Part shown: positions 47,342 to 59,536 of the stretch, one piece after another
Position numbering within the stretch: the stretch's first letter is position 1
Layout of the letters: each line of letters begins with the position of its first letter
From: Azadirachta indica
Lineage: Eukaryota > Streptophyta > Magnoliopsida > Sapindales > Meliaceae
NCBI GenBank assembly: GCA_022749755.1
Contig: CM040444.1
Coordinates: forward strand, 11,450,274 to 11,514,273
DNA: 64,000 bases
Direction: 5' to 3'
Made by a program: the position numbers and the translations under genes
The notes under the pieces: model-generated
What the model saw: only the letters and a program-made list of their open reading frames with translations
Told to the model about the DNA's origin: nothing
Databases searched by the model: none

Positions 47342-47617
47342 TCAATATTGTGGTGGCGGCGATGGTGGTGGTGGTCGTCGTGGTGCTGGAGGAGGGGGGC
47401 TTTTGAATTTAATTGGAGCGTTGGGCTTTGGAGGTGGCGGCGATGCTATAACCCTCTTGGACACTACTTTAAATTCGTGAGAAAACTGTTGGGAAGACGA
47501 CTCATCAGAGGCACTTTCAACGTCTACTTGATCAGAAGCCATCGCCATGCAATAAGTTTGTGAAAGAATTAGCTGAAAGATCATCAAAGAAACCAAGATT
47601 AAATGTTTGGCATCCAT
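47342..47617 (-). CDS. Small secreted proline-rich peptide precursor (91 aa)
   Basis: A single open frame from ATG 47617-47615 (MDAKHLILVS) to a stop at 47342. Residues 1 to about 27 form a signal peptide with a strongly hydrophobic core (LILVSLMIFQLIL). An acidic/serine segment follows (28-48), then a basic VVSKR (51-55), then a proline-rich tail with SPPPPKPNAPIKFKSPPPP and a final PPPPSPPPQY. A Ser-Pro(n) tail after a secretion signal suggests a hydroxyproline-rich cell-wall or signalling peptide; a dibasic site near residue 54 could allow processing. No named family is recognised. The + strand frame over the same bases is glycine-rich and is a shadow. Confidence 0.7.
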   Translation of the reverse strand: MDAKHLILVSLMIFQLILSQTYCMAMASDQVDVESASDESSSQQFSHEFKVVSKRVIASPPPPKPNAPIKFKSPPPPAPRRPPPPSPPPQY

Positions 47618-47691
47618 GGCTACCTCTGGCTCTTACATTACTTTCCTACAATGATCGTCTAATTACTTACAAGATGTTGCATTTATGGCCG

Positions 47692-47692
<1 letters not shown>

Positions 47693-47723
<31 letters not shown>

Positions 47724-47777
47724 CATACATATATACATGCATACACACGCACACACACACACATATATATATATATA
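47693..47777. repeat. Compound (TA)n/(CA)n microsatellite
   Basis: A (TA)n run, imperfect 'catacatacata' steps, (CA)n and a final (TA)n. It lies 75-160 bp upstream of the secreted-peptide ATG, in its promoter. Confidence 0.9.
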
Positions 47778-48500
47778 ATAATGGACATTTCCTATAATTT
47801 GGTCTAACAGCATGATAAATTTGACTAATTATAAAAATACTTAAAAATATCTCTCAATTTTACTGTTATATTTTTATTGACTATTAATGTAAGTGTATGT
47901 AATTTTCTGATATAAAAAATATTATCCATGTCAGTAAATTTGAATTTAAAATGTTATGGCTGAGTTTAATTAATTGTTGATTGTTGCCACCCATTACCAT
48001 TGACCGTCATTGACCACGGACTAATATCATATGTTTACATTATCTTATATATTATTTAAATTCTTATTGAACGCTTTGCACCTAAAAAATCAGATTTACA
48101 ACAAATGAATGTTTAGATGAAAATAGAGATGGTATTATTGCATAAAACTTTCAAGAAGGATTTGAATAATATTTATAGTAATTCAAATGAATGACGTTAA
48201 ACAATGGTCAATAATGACCAGTGCTGGTCGGCGGCAACGATCAACAACATATTAAATCTAACTGTAAGTTACCGATTAGCATCATGACACATGCTATAGT
48301 AACGTGTACATATATCAATGAGTTAGTTACTGCTTTATAATATATAAATACTTAACACTAAATAATATCAAAAGACTATTTTGTCTACTTTTCCATTCAA
48401 ATAGATGTTACAATCTAACTACTATAACTTTATTGATTATTTTCGTAACTAATAAAACTTATCATATTATTAAGCCAAACCTTAGGAACTAAAATTTTAT
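47778..48500. other. Gene-free AT-rich stretch
   Basis: No gene or clear element was recognised. The 48170-48260 segment is slightly richer in G/C ('gaccagtgctggtcggcggcaac') and mirrors 'gttgccacccattaccattgaccgtc' near 47985, suggesting a decayed inverted repeat. Confidence 0.35.
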
Positions 48501-48501
48501 G

Positions 48502-48766
48502 GGGAGAATGCTCATTACCCCTATACTTTTTTAGCAAATACCCCATTATCCCTTTATATTTTTTTTAATATCCCATCACCCCTAATTCTTTTTTTTTTTT
48601 CGATTTTGCCCTATAGTTTAATTAATTTATAAAATAGTAAAATCTAAAATATTTAAAATATTAAAGGACAAAATTAGAATTTAGGAGGGTGATGAAATAT
48701 TAAAGAAAATATAGGGGGTAATAGGGCATTAGATCAAAAAGTAGAAGAGTAATGAACATTCTCCCA
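48502..48766. mobile_element. MITE with 33-bp terminal inverted repeats, ~265 bp
   Basis: The left end 'gggagaatgctcattacccc' and the right end 'aatgaacattctccc' are inverted copies that continue as 'ctatactttttagc' against 'atcaaaaagtag'. Inner segments also mirror ('catcacccctaattct' against 'gaatttaggagggtgatg'). The element is AT-rich and non-coding. The flanks (TTTTAT, AATTATA) do not give an exact target duplication. Confidence 0.8.
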
Positions 48767-48768
48767 AT

Positions 48769-48774
<6 letters not shown>

Positions 48775-48804
<30 letters not shown>

Positions 48805-48821
48805 AAGAGAAAGAGAGAGAC
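48775..48821. repeat. (TA)n(GA)n compound microsatellite
   Basis: TA repeats followed by GA repeats with two GAAAGA interruptions; it lies between two MITEs. Confidence 0.9.
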
Positions 48822-48826
48822 GTACA

Positions 48827-49246
48827 CTTAGGGTCCGTTTGGTATAACTTTTCAAATAGAGCTTTTTAAAGTAGAGGTAAAACTTTTATGAGTAGAGTTT
48901 TTAACAAAAATTTATTAATCGTTTGGTTATTACAAATGACTTTTGAGAAAATTTGAGTAATTACTTTAATAGATAAATTTTTAATGTTTTATTTTAAAGA
49001 AATAACGTAAAATTTTTAAAATAAAGTAAAGGTATTTTATACAATTTTACCTTTTAAAAAAGTTGGAGAAGCTCTACTGCCAAAAACTCAAATTTTGGAC
49101 TTCTTCCAATAGAAGAAAAATAGATTTTTAAATTCCCAAAAACTCTTTTTCATTGTCAACTAAATGACATTAAAAAATTTAAAAAAATTTTTATTATTAA
49201 AAAAACTCTTTTAGCCAATGAAAAAATCAAACCAAACGGGCACTTA
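48827..49246. mobile_element. MITE, ~420 bp, 'GTCCGTTTGG' type ends
   Basis: The left end 'cttagggtccgtttggt' is mirrored by the right end, whose reverse complement reads 'ctaagtgcccgtttggt'. The interior has related inverted blocks ('agctttttaaag', 'aaaaagttggagaagct'). 'TCCGTTTGG' ends are common on plant hAT-like non-autonomous elements. A probable decayed relative lies at about 16139-17090. Confidence 0.65.
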
Positions 49247-52200
49247 GATATAAACTTCTTATGCTAAAATTTTAACAATATTAAATTATTGTAGGGACTA
49301 AATGATAGAAATTGTGTCTTGCAAAACATCGTTCAAGCATTTCATCTGACTCCCACAATTACCATGGGCTTTCATACGAGGAAAATTGTTCCCGAATTTT
49401 TGACTAAAATATTTGTGACCCAAATTTGCTTAAATACTATATTAAGCATATACAACTTTCTGTGTCTATCTGACCTAAATTCTTATGCTCCAATTAATAT
49501 TACTATATATTAATTATTACCAAGTTGAATCAATCACACTATATATATATATATATTCTAGAAATTCAAACCGATGTAATTAACAAAAAAAAAACCGACA
49601 TATATTTTGGGTGAAATCTATCTATCTTTTAGAAGGAAAAATCTAGACCTGATTTAATCATTTAATTTTTTGCTTTGATTTATAAAGGTTACATTGCATT
49701 CGAAATTATTTCTTAATTACAACCACCATCAAGTACTCATTTGAGTGCTACTATTTCATCAATTCCATTAAGTAACTTGTAATAAAAGGGAGATATTTTT
49801 GTAATTTTACACAAATTTACATAAAATAGAAGGGTTACTTTTTGTCAATTACTTAACTTTTATGTTTCAAAATCATTTTATAAGGACAAGAACTATTAAT
49901 AACTCATATGTTAAACACATATACTAAGGGATATAATACCACTATTGTAGGTAGGCGTGACAATTCGGATTGGTATATTATATTCTTGTTGTATCAAAAC
50001 AGAGTATGATATATTTTAGGCTAACTTAAACTCATATTATTTAATAATCATGCAAAAAATTAAGAATCCTAATCCAATATGGTTATTAAATGAATTAATT
50101 GGATTATATTGTACTACTTGCTTAACATGTATTTTTTTTAATACATTCTAATATATTTTTTAAAAAATAATTATAATTCTACCTACTAAATAGTATAAAT
50201 TTTGTATCAAGTAGAATTAATATTTTTAATGTGAAAAATATAATATAAATTTATTAAATCATAAATAAGTTAATATGATATAATTATTCAAATAATTACG
50301 TGTACCATCAATGAGTTTGGAAATCAAGAACTTTAAAATTGAATTCACCACAATTGTTATATTGTGTCTTATTCATAACAGTTATTTATAAGTCGAGTCA
50401 TCTTAAGCTAATTTCATATCATATTCATGTGGAGTTGAGGGTTGTGTTAAATAATTGTTATCCCTCATGTACTAATGAGGATGTTGGGGTTAATGACCAT
50501 GATGAATTTTTAATAGTAGTTACGAGATAACTTTGAAGTATGTTGTAATGGTAGATAATTTGAACCTATGTAAAATGCGAGAAATGCAATTATGTAATTA
50601 TAAGAACATTTTTTTTAAGAATAAAGTTAAAGAAAAATAGTTATTAGATGAGTTTTTAATAGTTGCTATGTTTATGAGATAATTTTGAAACATGTAGTCA
50701 CCAAAATATTAGAACAAAAGTTTTGCTGTTGGACGATAATATTCTTTAAAATAATAATTGCTATAATGAAAAAAATAAATATTATGATGTACAATAGAAA
50801 TACTAAATAGCGATTTATAACAAAAGAAAACTTCATAAATAATAAAATATATGTTTACGAATAATTAAAAAATAAACTACGAAAATATATTTTGTTAACA
50901 ATAACAATACCTAATAAATAAATAAACATATTGTATTAATATAGTCATAATTTATTTAAATTATTATTTATATTGAGTTTCATTTTATTGATTTAAATAG
51001 TTAATAATATAAACTTTATAATTTAAAAATATATATTTTATAACAGTAAAAATGTATCTCGAAACCTTTATTATTATAAATTTGAATATACTATAATTAG
51101 ATTTGAGTTATATTCCAAATATTTAATTAGCTTCTATTTTAATTAACTTAATTAAATTAATGGTATAATAAATATTTTAATAAATTATATTTTTATTTGA
51201 TTTTTAAATAATTTAGATTATAAAATTATCTATACAGTCAATTTTATGATGCAACACAATCGAACATGAAAACAATTTAATTCTATCTTTTTTCTAGAGA
51301 GAACAAGTAAGTCGAACTGACACGACACAATACCCATTCGGCAAGAAAATTAGTGACACATGAGCCCACATGAATTACTGAATAAGCTCACAATCTAAGT
51401 CAATATGGAAGCACGAATAATTAGTTAATAATATTTTTAAAGAGTTAAAAAATTAGAAAGAATCAATAATATATACAGTAATAATTGTATAAAAAATTAA
51501 TTTAGTCATATTTTGATAATTTTAACTAAGTACAAAAATTTTAAAAATATGTAAAATGAAAACTAGGAAAAACCCATATTCCAACATAACATGAAATGAA
51601 CTTAAAAGCTAAATCAACCTTTTAAAGTTAACCATAACATAAAGTATGAATGAACTTGAATTTCACGAACCACTAGTAAGACAAGGCACAACATATTTGT
51701 ATCCTTTATTTCTTTTTTTTTTTTTTATCTACTTTGACAAATCAAACAGACATTAAAGTAATGCTACATATTCAAAATTGTATCCTTAAATTCTCGATCA
51801 TAATGATATAATATTCATCAACCGGATAAAATATACTTACAATTTTCAAAATCATTTATAATATTATATAATTCAACATAATGAATGCCACATAATTTAT
51901 GTGAAGAAATTTTGGGGTAAAATTCAAAATATTTTAGCACTTTTGTTAATTTTATAGGTAACCCATTCATTACCAATGTTAATAGTGCATAATTTCATTT
52001 TAACCTCATTAAAGATGTTAATATGACTTAATTAGAGATCTGACCGTCAATAGATATTCATCATAATTATAAACATGTATTTTTTTCTTTGTTATTGATT
52101 TAGTATAAATGAATAGAAGACAAATAAAATTTATTCTCTCAATTTTTTTTTTAAAAATTATATAGATATATCTAAATTTATATTAAATACAATTGAAAAA

Positions 52201-52648
52201 AATTGGTAAACTGTTGAGACAGGATGACCAAAAAAGCGTTGATCCAACAAAGAAGAAGCATACCCTTAAAAGCTATGATCAAATCTCCGATCTAACCCAA
52301 TATGAACTTTAACATCTTAGCAGGGACATAAGATAACATATCAAACATAAGTGGACTGTAGAAGTATGGTTGCAACAACAAAGTCTTCCTGAACAACTTC
52401 CTCCAACTACAGCCATTAGTACTGGACCAATAAGGTTAAAAGTGAAAAAGCTACGAATAAAAACTGGCAAAACCAACCAAAAAGGAAATATGCAAGTGAA
52501 CAATAACCGAATTTTACATATAGAAGTACCAAAATGCTGCCTTCAAACTCCAAAATTGTTGGTTCGCTTATCACCAAAGCTTCACAGAAACTATCAATCC
52601 TCACACTTCTTCTCCTTGTTACTTGATGTTTCCAGACTCTTCTAGATT
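49247..52648. other. Gene-free AT-rich region
   Basis: No gene was recognised. A possible TIR element starts at 49953 ('gtgacaattcgg') and may end near 51355 ('aaaattagtgacac'), related to 46512-46862, but its right end is not secure. An (AT)n run lies at 49539-49557. The last part (52200-52648) is probably the former 3' UTR of the NOP58 pseudogene. Confidence 0.4.
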
Positions 52649-55600
52649 TTATTCAGAATGCTTTCTCTTCTTTTTCTTCTTCTCTTCTGCTGCTTCAACG
52701 TTCTGATCATCAGCTTCAGCTGCTTGTTTTTTTGTTTTTCTTTTCTTCTTTTTACCCCCGTCTTCATCTTCTGCTTTGGCATTCCCGTTTACATCCTCAT
52801 CATCAGCTTTCTTGCTCTTTTTCCGTTTCTTTTCCTTCTTCTCTTCACCACCAACAGCAACCTCCTCTGGTTTTTTTTCCTCTTTTCCATCAGCAGCATT
52901 TTCCATTAGACCAAGAATGGAATCTGCCGCAGGATTGTAAGTCTATAAAAAGACACAAAAGAAGAATAACAAAAATAACCTTTAGTAAGGGAAAAAAAAG
53001 AAAAAATAGAAAGAAAAAAACAAAGAGGCAGACCTTGGCAGCAGTTATCATAGCCCTAGGTCCCTTCTCCGGCAGACCCAGCAGCATGACCCAATTCTTT
53101 GCCTTCAAGATTCCTTAACCGTGCCTCAAGCTATAAATACCTATTTGTGAGAACACTTGTTCCATAACAAAAAGTAAGCAAAAACAAAACAAATCTTTGC
53201 AAAATGCCTTGGCCAAATTCCCCAGTCCCATAGAGTTATCTTGGCTATCTCCAAGAGCATCACATCAAATTGCTAAAGCAGTTTTTGCAGCAAGTGACCT
53301 AGAAAATTTCCCATATGCTTTGACCTGACCAATCAAGGATGAGTGGTAAATAAGTCCATACTTGGGAGTTGTATGCTTGGTATGCAGTGTTCTGAAGAGA
53401 GCATTTTCATCACCAAGGATCTAAACAGTGCTCCCAAGCTGCTTTGCAAGATTCAACAAGCTGCCTCTGTGGGCAATGAGGCAAGCGCCAACAAGTCCTC
53501 CAAGAAGAGCAGTCAAATTTGGTGCAACTGTATTCATTCTACATTTTAGATAATCATACAATTGAACTCTGTACTCAGAAAGGGACAGAACCTGGTTACA
53601 CAGTTCTTTAATGTTCATCAAATCAAGTTCACTAACTTCCATTCCCATGGAAATCACAGCTGCCTCTTTCAACTCTGCCTCAACTTCTTCAGGTAAAAAC
53701 TGAAAGCATCAGACAAGGAGAAATTAAAAACTCATTCAATGATTAAGAATTACCAACATCATCTATCTTCGAGCCTATATATATGTGTGTGTGTAAATCA
53801 TTGGCCATAGAGATTTAAAGTTTCGTCAGCAGCACAGGGTTTATTCACTCAGTTATCATATTAGGACATAAACAAACTCTGAACCAAAGATGATAAAATA
53901 GTTCTGTGCCCCAGCCAATATCTGGCATAAGCCTAAAACAGGATAAACACAGGACAAGTACATGTGATAGATAGCTTTATAAATTTTGCAGGTCTTAAAT
54001 AAAATAGCACCACCACTTCAAGCACACACAATAACTATGAATTAGATCCATCAGAACTCTGCCTCAGAAAAATCAAGCTTTGCAGCATTAGCACAGTTAC
54101 CTATCAACTTCACTGCTTTCTTATATTGGATATTGTCCTGCATAATCTTTGCAAGCTCAGGGGAATGCCATCCATAACACTCACAGACACACATGGCAAT
54201 GCATTTAGTTCTTTATCAAGATCGTCAAGCAACCTGATAGCCTGAATGATCATTGTATCCACCTGAAACAAGAACAATAAATATCACAATTCTAGCCCCA
54301 ACGCAGGAGTTAAAAATTAGACTGATAATCATCGTGTTTGTTTACCAATCAAAAATTTAAAAACACTCCTAATTCTTTCCAGCCAGAGAAGACAAGCTTG
54401 GACTTTTTTCTTACAAGCTCAACCACCAAAAGCTTAATGAAAAGCAAAACTTCAAACACATTATCATTTTCTCTGGGACCATCCTATCCTTACCAGAGAA
54501 CAGAATCCTCAAAATCCCTGGGATGACAGTAGGATGCTGCTTGTCGAAACTTTGTGGACAATGCAAGCAATTGTCTTGAGGAAGGAAAAACAGATAAATA
54601 TATTCATGAAGTTAGCAAACGAATATTCGGACAAGCCCCAACACTCAAATCATTGACACTTGACAACTAGGCTGCAAAACACAATATATGAATCCCCATT
54701 CCAATATAACAACCCACCCACAAGTCAAACCTGAGATCTTTCACTGATATAAAAATTAATCTTTTTAATTTGGACTAAGAACGGACTTCTTCACGAAAAA
54801 AATCAACCAACTAGAGTTTTTTTTTTTTTTTTTATTTTTGTTACTATTTTCTACATTCAGAATTTCATCTGACACTCAAACAGACCAATTCATGTAGCTA
54901 GCAAAGACAATATTCATAGTATGCATCATTATAAATTTAGCATTCGTTAATTTGTTAACATAAGCATAAACTAAATGTGGAAAATACCTTGTCAGCACCG
55001 AACTTGAGCTTGTATCTAGACAAGCTATGAAATAAACCAAAGCTCATTGGTCGAAGATCTTGAGCACCGAGACCTGATACGAGTTCAGGTCAACTGAGTC
55101 CTCACACCTCTCGTGAACTCCATCACAGCATTGTTGTCAACACATTCTATTTTCTACAAAACAAAAATCACTCCAAATTGTTATACAAATGAAAAGCAAC
55201 AACATAACAAAAAAAACACATCTATTACAAAATTAGAACATCTACAAACCAGTTTGTCCTCGTTGCATTTCCAAGCTTTGAATCAGCCACACCTAATGTT
55301 TCACCATTGCATGCAGGAATTTGTGCAGGTCTTCGCTAGGTTTGCTTTCCAACAAACATGTGGCTGCTTTAAGTGCTTCCGATGTATTCTCAAACTTTGA
55401 ACAAGCTTTCAGCTTCACTATCTGTTTTGGGTAGTAATAGACAGGTTGCAAAGCTTAATAATCTTGACAAAGAGGCCCAAAACTCTTCTGAACTCATCCT
55501 AACTTTGGACTACTTAAACACTAATATGCTTTAATCAAATGATACAAAATCACAAGCTAACAAGAATACTAATGATTTGCAACTTAATACGTAAGTGTGA

Positions 55601-56009
55601 GAAAAAGGAACAGAAAATAGTACCTGTCTTGCAGAGTCTGCCCTGCTAAACTCTTGCCCTAAGCCCAGCAACACAAGTTCATATCACGTACCCAACTCTC
55701 AGATTACCAAAAGAAACAGCGAGAATTGCTAGGTTTTCTGCATAGCTTCGAAATAACCCATGAAAAAAAAAGGAAGCATTTTGGAATCATAACTCTAAAC
55801 CAAACCAAATAAACAAAACGTCCAGAAAGAGACTAGACGAAACCAGTTAAAAGAAATAGAACTTCCGCATATAAGGAGCCAGAAAACTGTAAACAGAAGA
55901 GTTAAAACGATGATGGTGGTGACGATAATTACCTCAACTTTTGAGAGCTTTCCTTCGTCCAGTACTTTAAAAACGGAGAACCCACGGGCGTTTCGAATAA
56001 AACTAACAT
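52649..56009 (-). pseudogene. NOP58: NOP58 (NOP5) pseudogene, introns retained
   Basis: The locus reads as a plant NOP58, the box C/D snoRNP core protein of nucleolar rRNA methylation, from an ATG at 56007-56009 (MLVLFETP) through [43 protein letters not shown] and MIIQAI. It continues with KELCNQVLSLSEYR, the Nop-domain text near 53450-53670, TYNPAADSILG (about 52920) and a Lys/Glu-rich tail ending KKKRKHSE. Splice sites remain, for example 55933/55932 and the intron 53035-52946, so this is not a processed copy. Lesions include a shift after FETP (about 55983), shifts near 55310, 55088 and 54218, and stops after GSTV (about 53420) and before CDALGD (about 53250). The conserved Nop-domain GARLIAHGGS reads GACLIAHRGS. 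Adjacent host genes are intact, which argues against random sequencing error. Confidence 0.82.
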
Positions 56010-58900
56010 TTTCCTTTTTGTCGTCGGTTGGATTGCAGCAAAACTGAAGTTTATTTCTGCTGCATTTGAGAGCAGAACAAGGAGAAGTTCTAGTTCCGGA
56101 GTTTTGAAAAACGCGGGTAGGCTTTTACGTGAGAGTTGCTAGTTTTGCCGTAAATGTGCCGGGCCTGTAATTTAAAATCAGTCGCGAGTCTGACTTTGTA
56201 CACCTTACCATGTATCTTATTACACCCACATTCTCATTTTGTTCTTTTCCAAAATTCATGTGATATATTATGGGGAGGCGTTTTCATATTTCTCTTATGA
56301 GATTCAGCATAATATCAGCTAAAAAATATTTTTGTAAAAATAATTACTAATCATCTCTACTTTATTTTACTGTTATAATCATTTATTAGAATTTAAGGCA
56401 AAAATGTAAATTTAACATATCATTTTAAATTTATTTTGGGTAATAATATTTTAATCCTTATATTTTTTAAAAAAAATTAGAATGTGATTTGTTTGATTGT
56501 AATAAATTAATCCCTCTTATTATAAAAGGTTAAATGGTATTAAAATGAAGAGAAAAATAGTAATCGACCATTAGAGTTTTTTTCACTAATTAATATCGTG
56601 CTAATAAATTACATTAAAATTAATATCACATTAAAATTTTAAAAATATGGATAATTCTAATAATATAAAATTTTAAATCAATAACTATAATAATCTATTA
56701 AATTGTAAAAACTTAATAAAAAAAAAAAAATTTGTTAAAACCTGTTTCAATCAAAATAAAATACTAAGGAGTAAAGTTTAAAAAATTTATAAAATATTAG
56801 TAAATTTCAAAAGAAAAGAATTAATTAACAAGAACAATAAATAATACAAACTAAGTTTTCAAGCAAATTAATGTAATGAATTGCAACATATGAATAATGA
56901 TAATATACATTCTCATAAATTAATTGACTAATTAAATTATTTCTAAAATTTAATATATCTCATGTAATGCAAACATACAATTGTCAAATTTAAAATTAAT
57001 TAACTAAAATTTTTCACTATTTAAAAGTATTTTTAGTGATATTAAAAATTTAAAATCTATGATTTAGGCTTAAAAGTAGAAATTTAAATTAAACAAAAAG
57101 ATTAAGAATTAAAACATGACTTATGATCCATTATTTTTTTATTTTATATATTTTTTGAGTATAAAATGATGACGTTTTTTGGAAACAGAATTTGTAGAAA
57201 ATAGTAAAACGAATATTTTATGCAGACACATGCGGATATTTAGAATATACTCATTTGTATTATATTCTAAACAAATATTATACACTCTTATTATATCTTT
57301 ATTATATATAACTCGGTATTTACTATATAATTATTATTAAGATAGAATATAGACAGATATACTGATGAGTTTTACGGGTTATGTGGGTTTGAATAATTTT
57401 ATATCTCTTTTTTGTGCTTACTTAATCTGATGTGGGGAAGTTTTATGAATTTTTATTATTTAATTAGGTCAAATAGGAAATTGCATATAATTTTATTACT
57501 AGTTTAGATGGCAAGGACTAATTTGTTAACATTATATAACCCAGTCATAATTTATTTTTCACTAATGTTTAGGGATTATAATATTATCTACCCTATTTGA
57601 GTTGACAAGGATAAATTTGTAATTGTGACAAATTATGTTAAATGGTTATAACGGCTAAATAAAGTAAGGGTGGTCAGTGATCATTTATATAAAATCTCAC
57701 GAGAAAAATGTAAAAATATCTCTATTATAAAAAAAGCATAAATGTTAGATAAAAAGTTTTTATTTGTAATAATAGGAAATTTTAATGGAGATTTTCAATA
57801 GTAACCAAATTAGTAATTTAATTTTTTAAAATGACTATTATTCAAAATTTGTATAAAAAATGATTTGATTGGACTAAAATACCTTCATAAAAATTTTTTA
57901 AAAATGATCAACATTTACTTTCAATAAGGGTATTTTTGTTCAAAAAAATTCTAATGGATCATTTTTATAACAAATTTTGAATAATGGGCATTACTTAATT
58001 TTCTCAAACTTTTAATGACAATCAATAAGTAAAGAAAACATAGTGTATGTAAAAGCACTAAATTACGAAGAGGTTAGAGAAGAAATAAAGATGTTAAAAG
58101 AATTTCAATCAATTGGTATGATAGGTAAAAGAAATTTATATAAATTATATAAATTAGGGCGTGTTTGGTTCACTATTTAAAAAATTTTTTCTAAAAATTA
58201 AAATACAATATAAAATTTTTTATATTTTTGAAAATTTGACATTTACAAACGATTTGGATATAATATTTATAAATTATATTTAAATTTAAAATTTTTAAAA
58301 TAAATGATTCATACAGAATTTGGAAATACATTTTTTTTATTTATATGACTATTAAGTTTATTTTTTATCAAAGTAATTCTTGATTAATGATCAGTAGTTC
58401 ATAAACTTAAGCAAACTTGTCTATGTGGCACTCTACGCTAAATTTTTAATAAATATTTACTCACATACATAATTAAGAGAAAAAAATATGAAGATAGAAC
58501 TAACTAAGAAGGCAATGACAGACAAACAAGTGAGAGAATTTTTTAATTTTTTTAAACATTTAATAAGTTCTTCCTTTTTATTGAAATTAATTCTAACAAA
58601 TAATTAACAAGATTTTTATTTTTCTATAATTAATAATAACAATTATAAATGGATTTTTGTATATACGCATAATATGAAAGAAGCGTTTAACGTGGGTATT
58701 CGAGGAGGCGAGTTATTCATTGAGAGATGAAAAAAAAAGATATTAATAAAAAAGACAGTAATATTTTGTGGATTACAGTTAAAATATAATTAAAAATTGT
58801 AGATAGAATTTGAGTATAAATAAAAAAAATATAAAAATAATAATTTATCATTTCTAATTTAACACTGCATATCAAAATATCCAAAATACTCTTTGAAAAT
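56010..58900. other. Former NOP58 promoter, then gene-free AT-rich DNA
   Basis: 56010-56200 is richer in G/C and is the expected promoter side of the NOP58 copy. The rest holds no recognised gene. 'agggcgtgtttggttcacta' near 58156 resembles the end of a MITE of the 48827 type. The 57010-57100 segment has scattered repeats but no clear element. Confidence 0.4.
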
Positions 58901-58911
58901 AAAATTACTTT

Positions 58912-59040
58912 CACCAAGGAAAGCCACCTCCGTTGGAACATTATGTGAATTACATTAGACATTTAGGAGGAGTATTGCAAGGGCGAGCACTTTCAAGAAA
59001 TGAATGCACATTAACTTTAATGGAGGTGCACAAGGGATCA
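58912..59040 (+). other. Short coding-like fragment, unidentified
   Basis: A 43-codon open + frame without its own start reads HQGKPPPLEHYVNYIRHL then GGVLQGRALSRNECTLTLM. Its composition is more protein-like than the surrounding AT-rich DNA, but I do not recognise it. It may be a relic exon of a gene or transposase, or chance. Confidence 0.25.
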
Positions 59041-59513
59041 TGATGTGTTTGAGAATTCCAATGAAATGAATTAAAAAAGAAGGAAATATAATATATGTCG
59101 TGATTAGGAAAGGAAGATGTTAGCGAGGGTCTCGAGGTGTGAGAAACGATAATCAGTACAAAACAAAATTGCCTTTCCCTCAATTTAGTGATGACACATA
59201 GTAGAGCTAGGATTGATGTTCAGCGGAGCCAAAATACAATAATTTAAAATTTACAAGGACTAAAACAATAATCATATAATTTAAAAGGTCAAAATCGATA
59301 ATTTTTATCAAAAATTTTAAAATTTTTATGAGACTGTGGGGGCAGGGTCCCTATACGTCTTAACGTGGCTCTAACACTAAGAAATACCAAAAACGATAAA
59401 GTCAATGAAAGAACTTGCATGTGTAAGCAATTTGGGTGATGCTTCTCTTTATTGCCGCTACAAATTATGAGGATAGTTAAGGTAAAGCGACTGCGAACCC
59501 TATTCTCTAACCT

Positions 59514-59536
59514 ATTATATATATATATATATATAT
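59514..59536. repeat. (AT)n microsatellite at the broken end of the expansin pseudogene
   Basis: About eleven AT repeats begin exactly where the expansin exon 3 sequence is lost, suggesting a breakpoint there. Confidence 0.9.

Noticed and set aside
47274..47563. Glycine- and Trp-rich plus-strand frames over the proline-rich peptide
   Set aside because: They are antisense readings of the CCN-rich (Pro) codons of the minus-strand peptide; they have no signal peptide or known domain.
50339..50530. 63-codon plus-strand frame
   Set aside because: No domain, no promoter context, isolated in AT-rich DNA.
52658..53118. Phe/Leu-rich plus-strand frames over the NOP58 tail
   Set aside because: Antisense of Lys/Glu-rich codons and a T-rich intron; hydrophobicity is an artefact of the complement.
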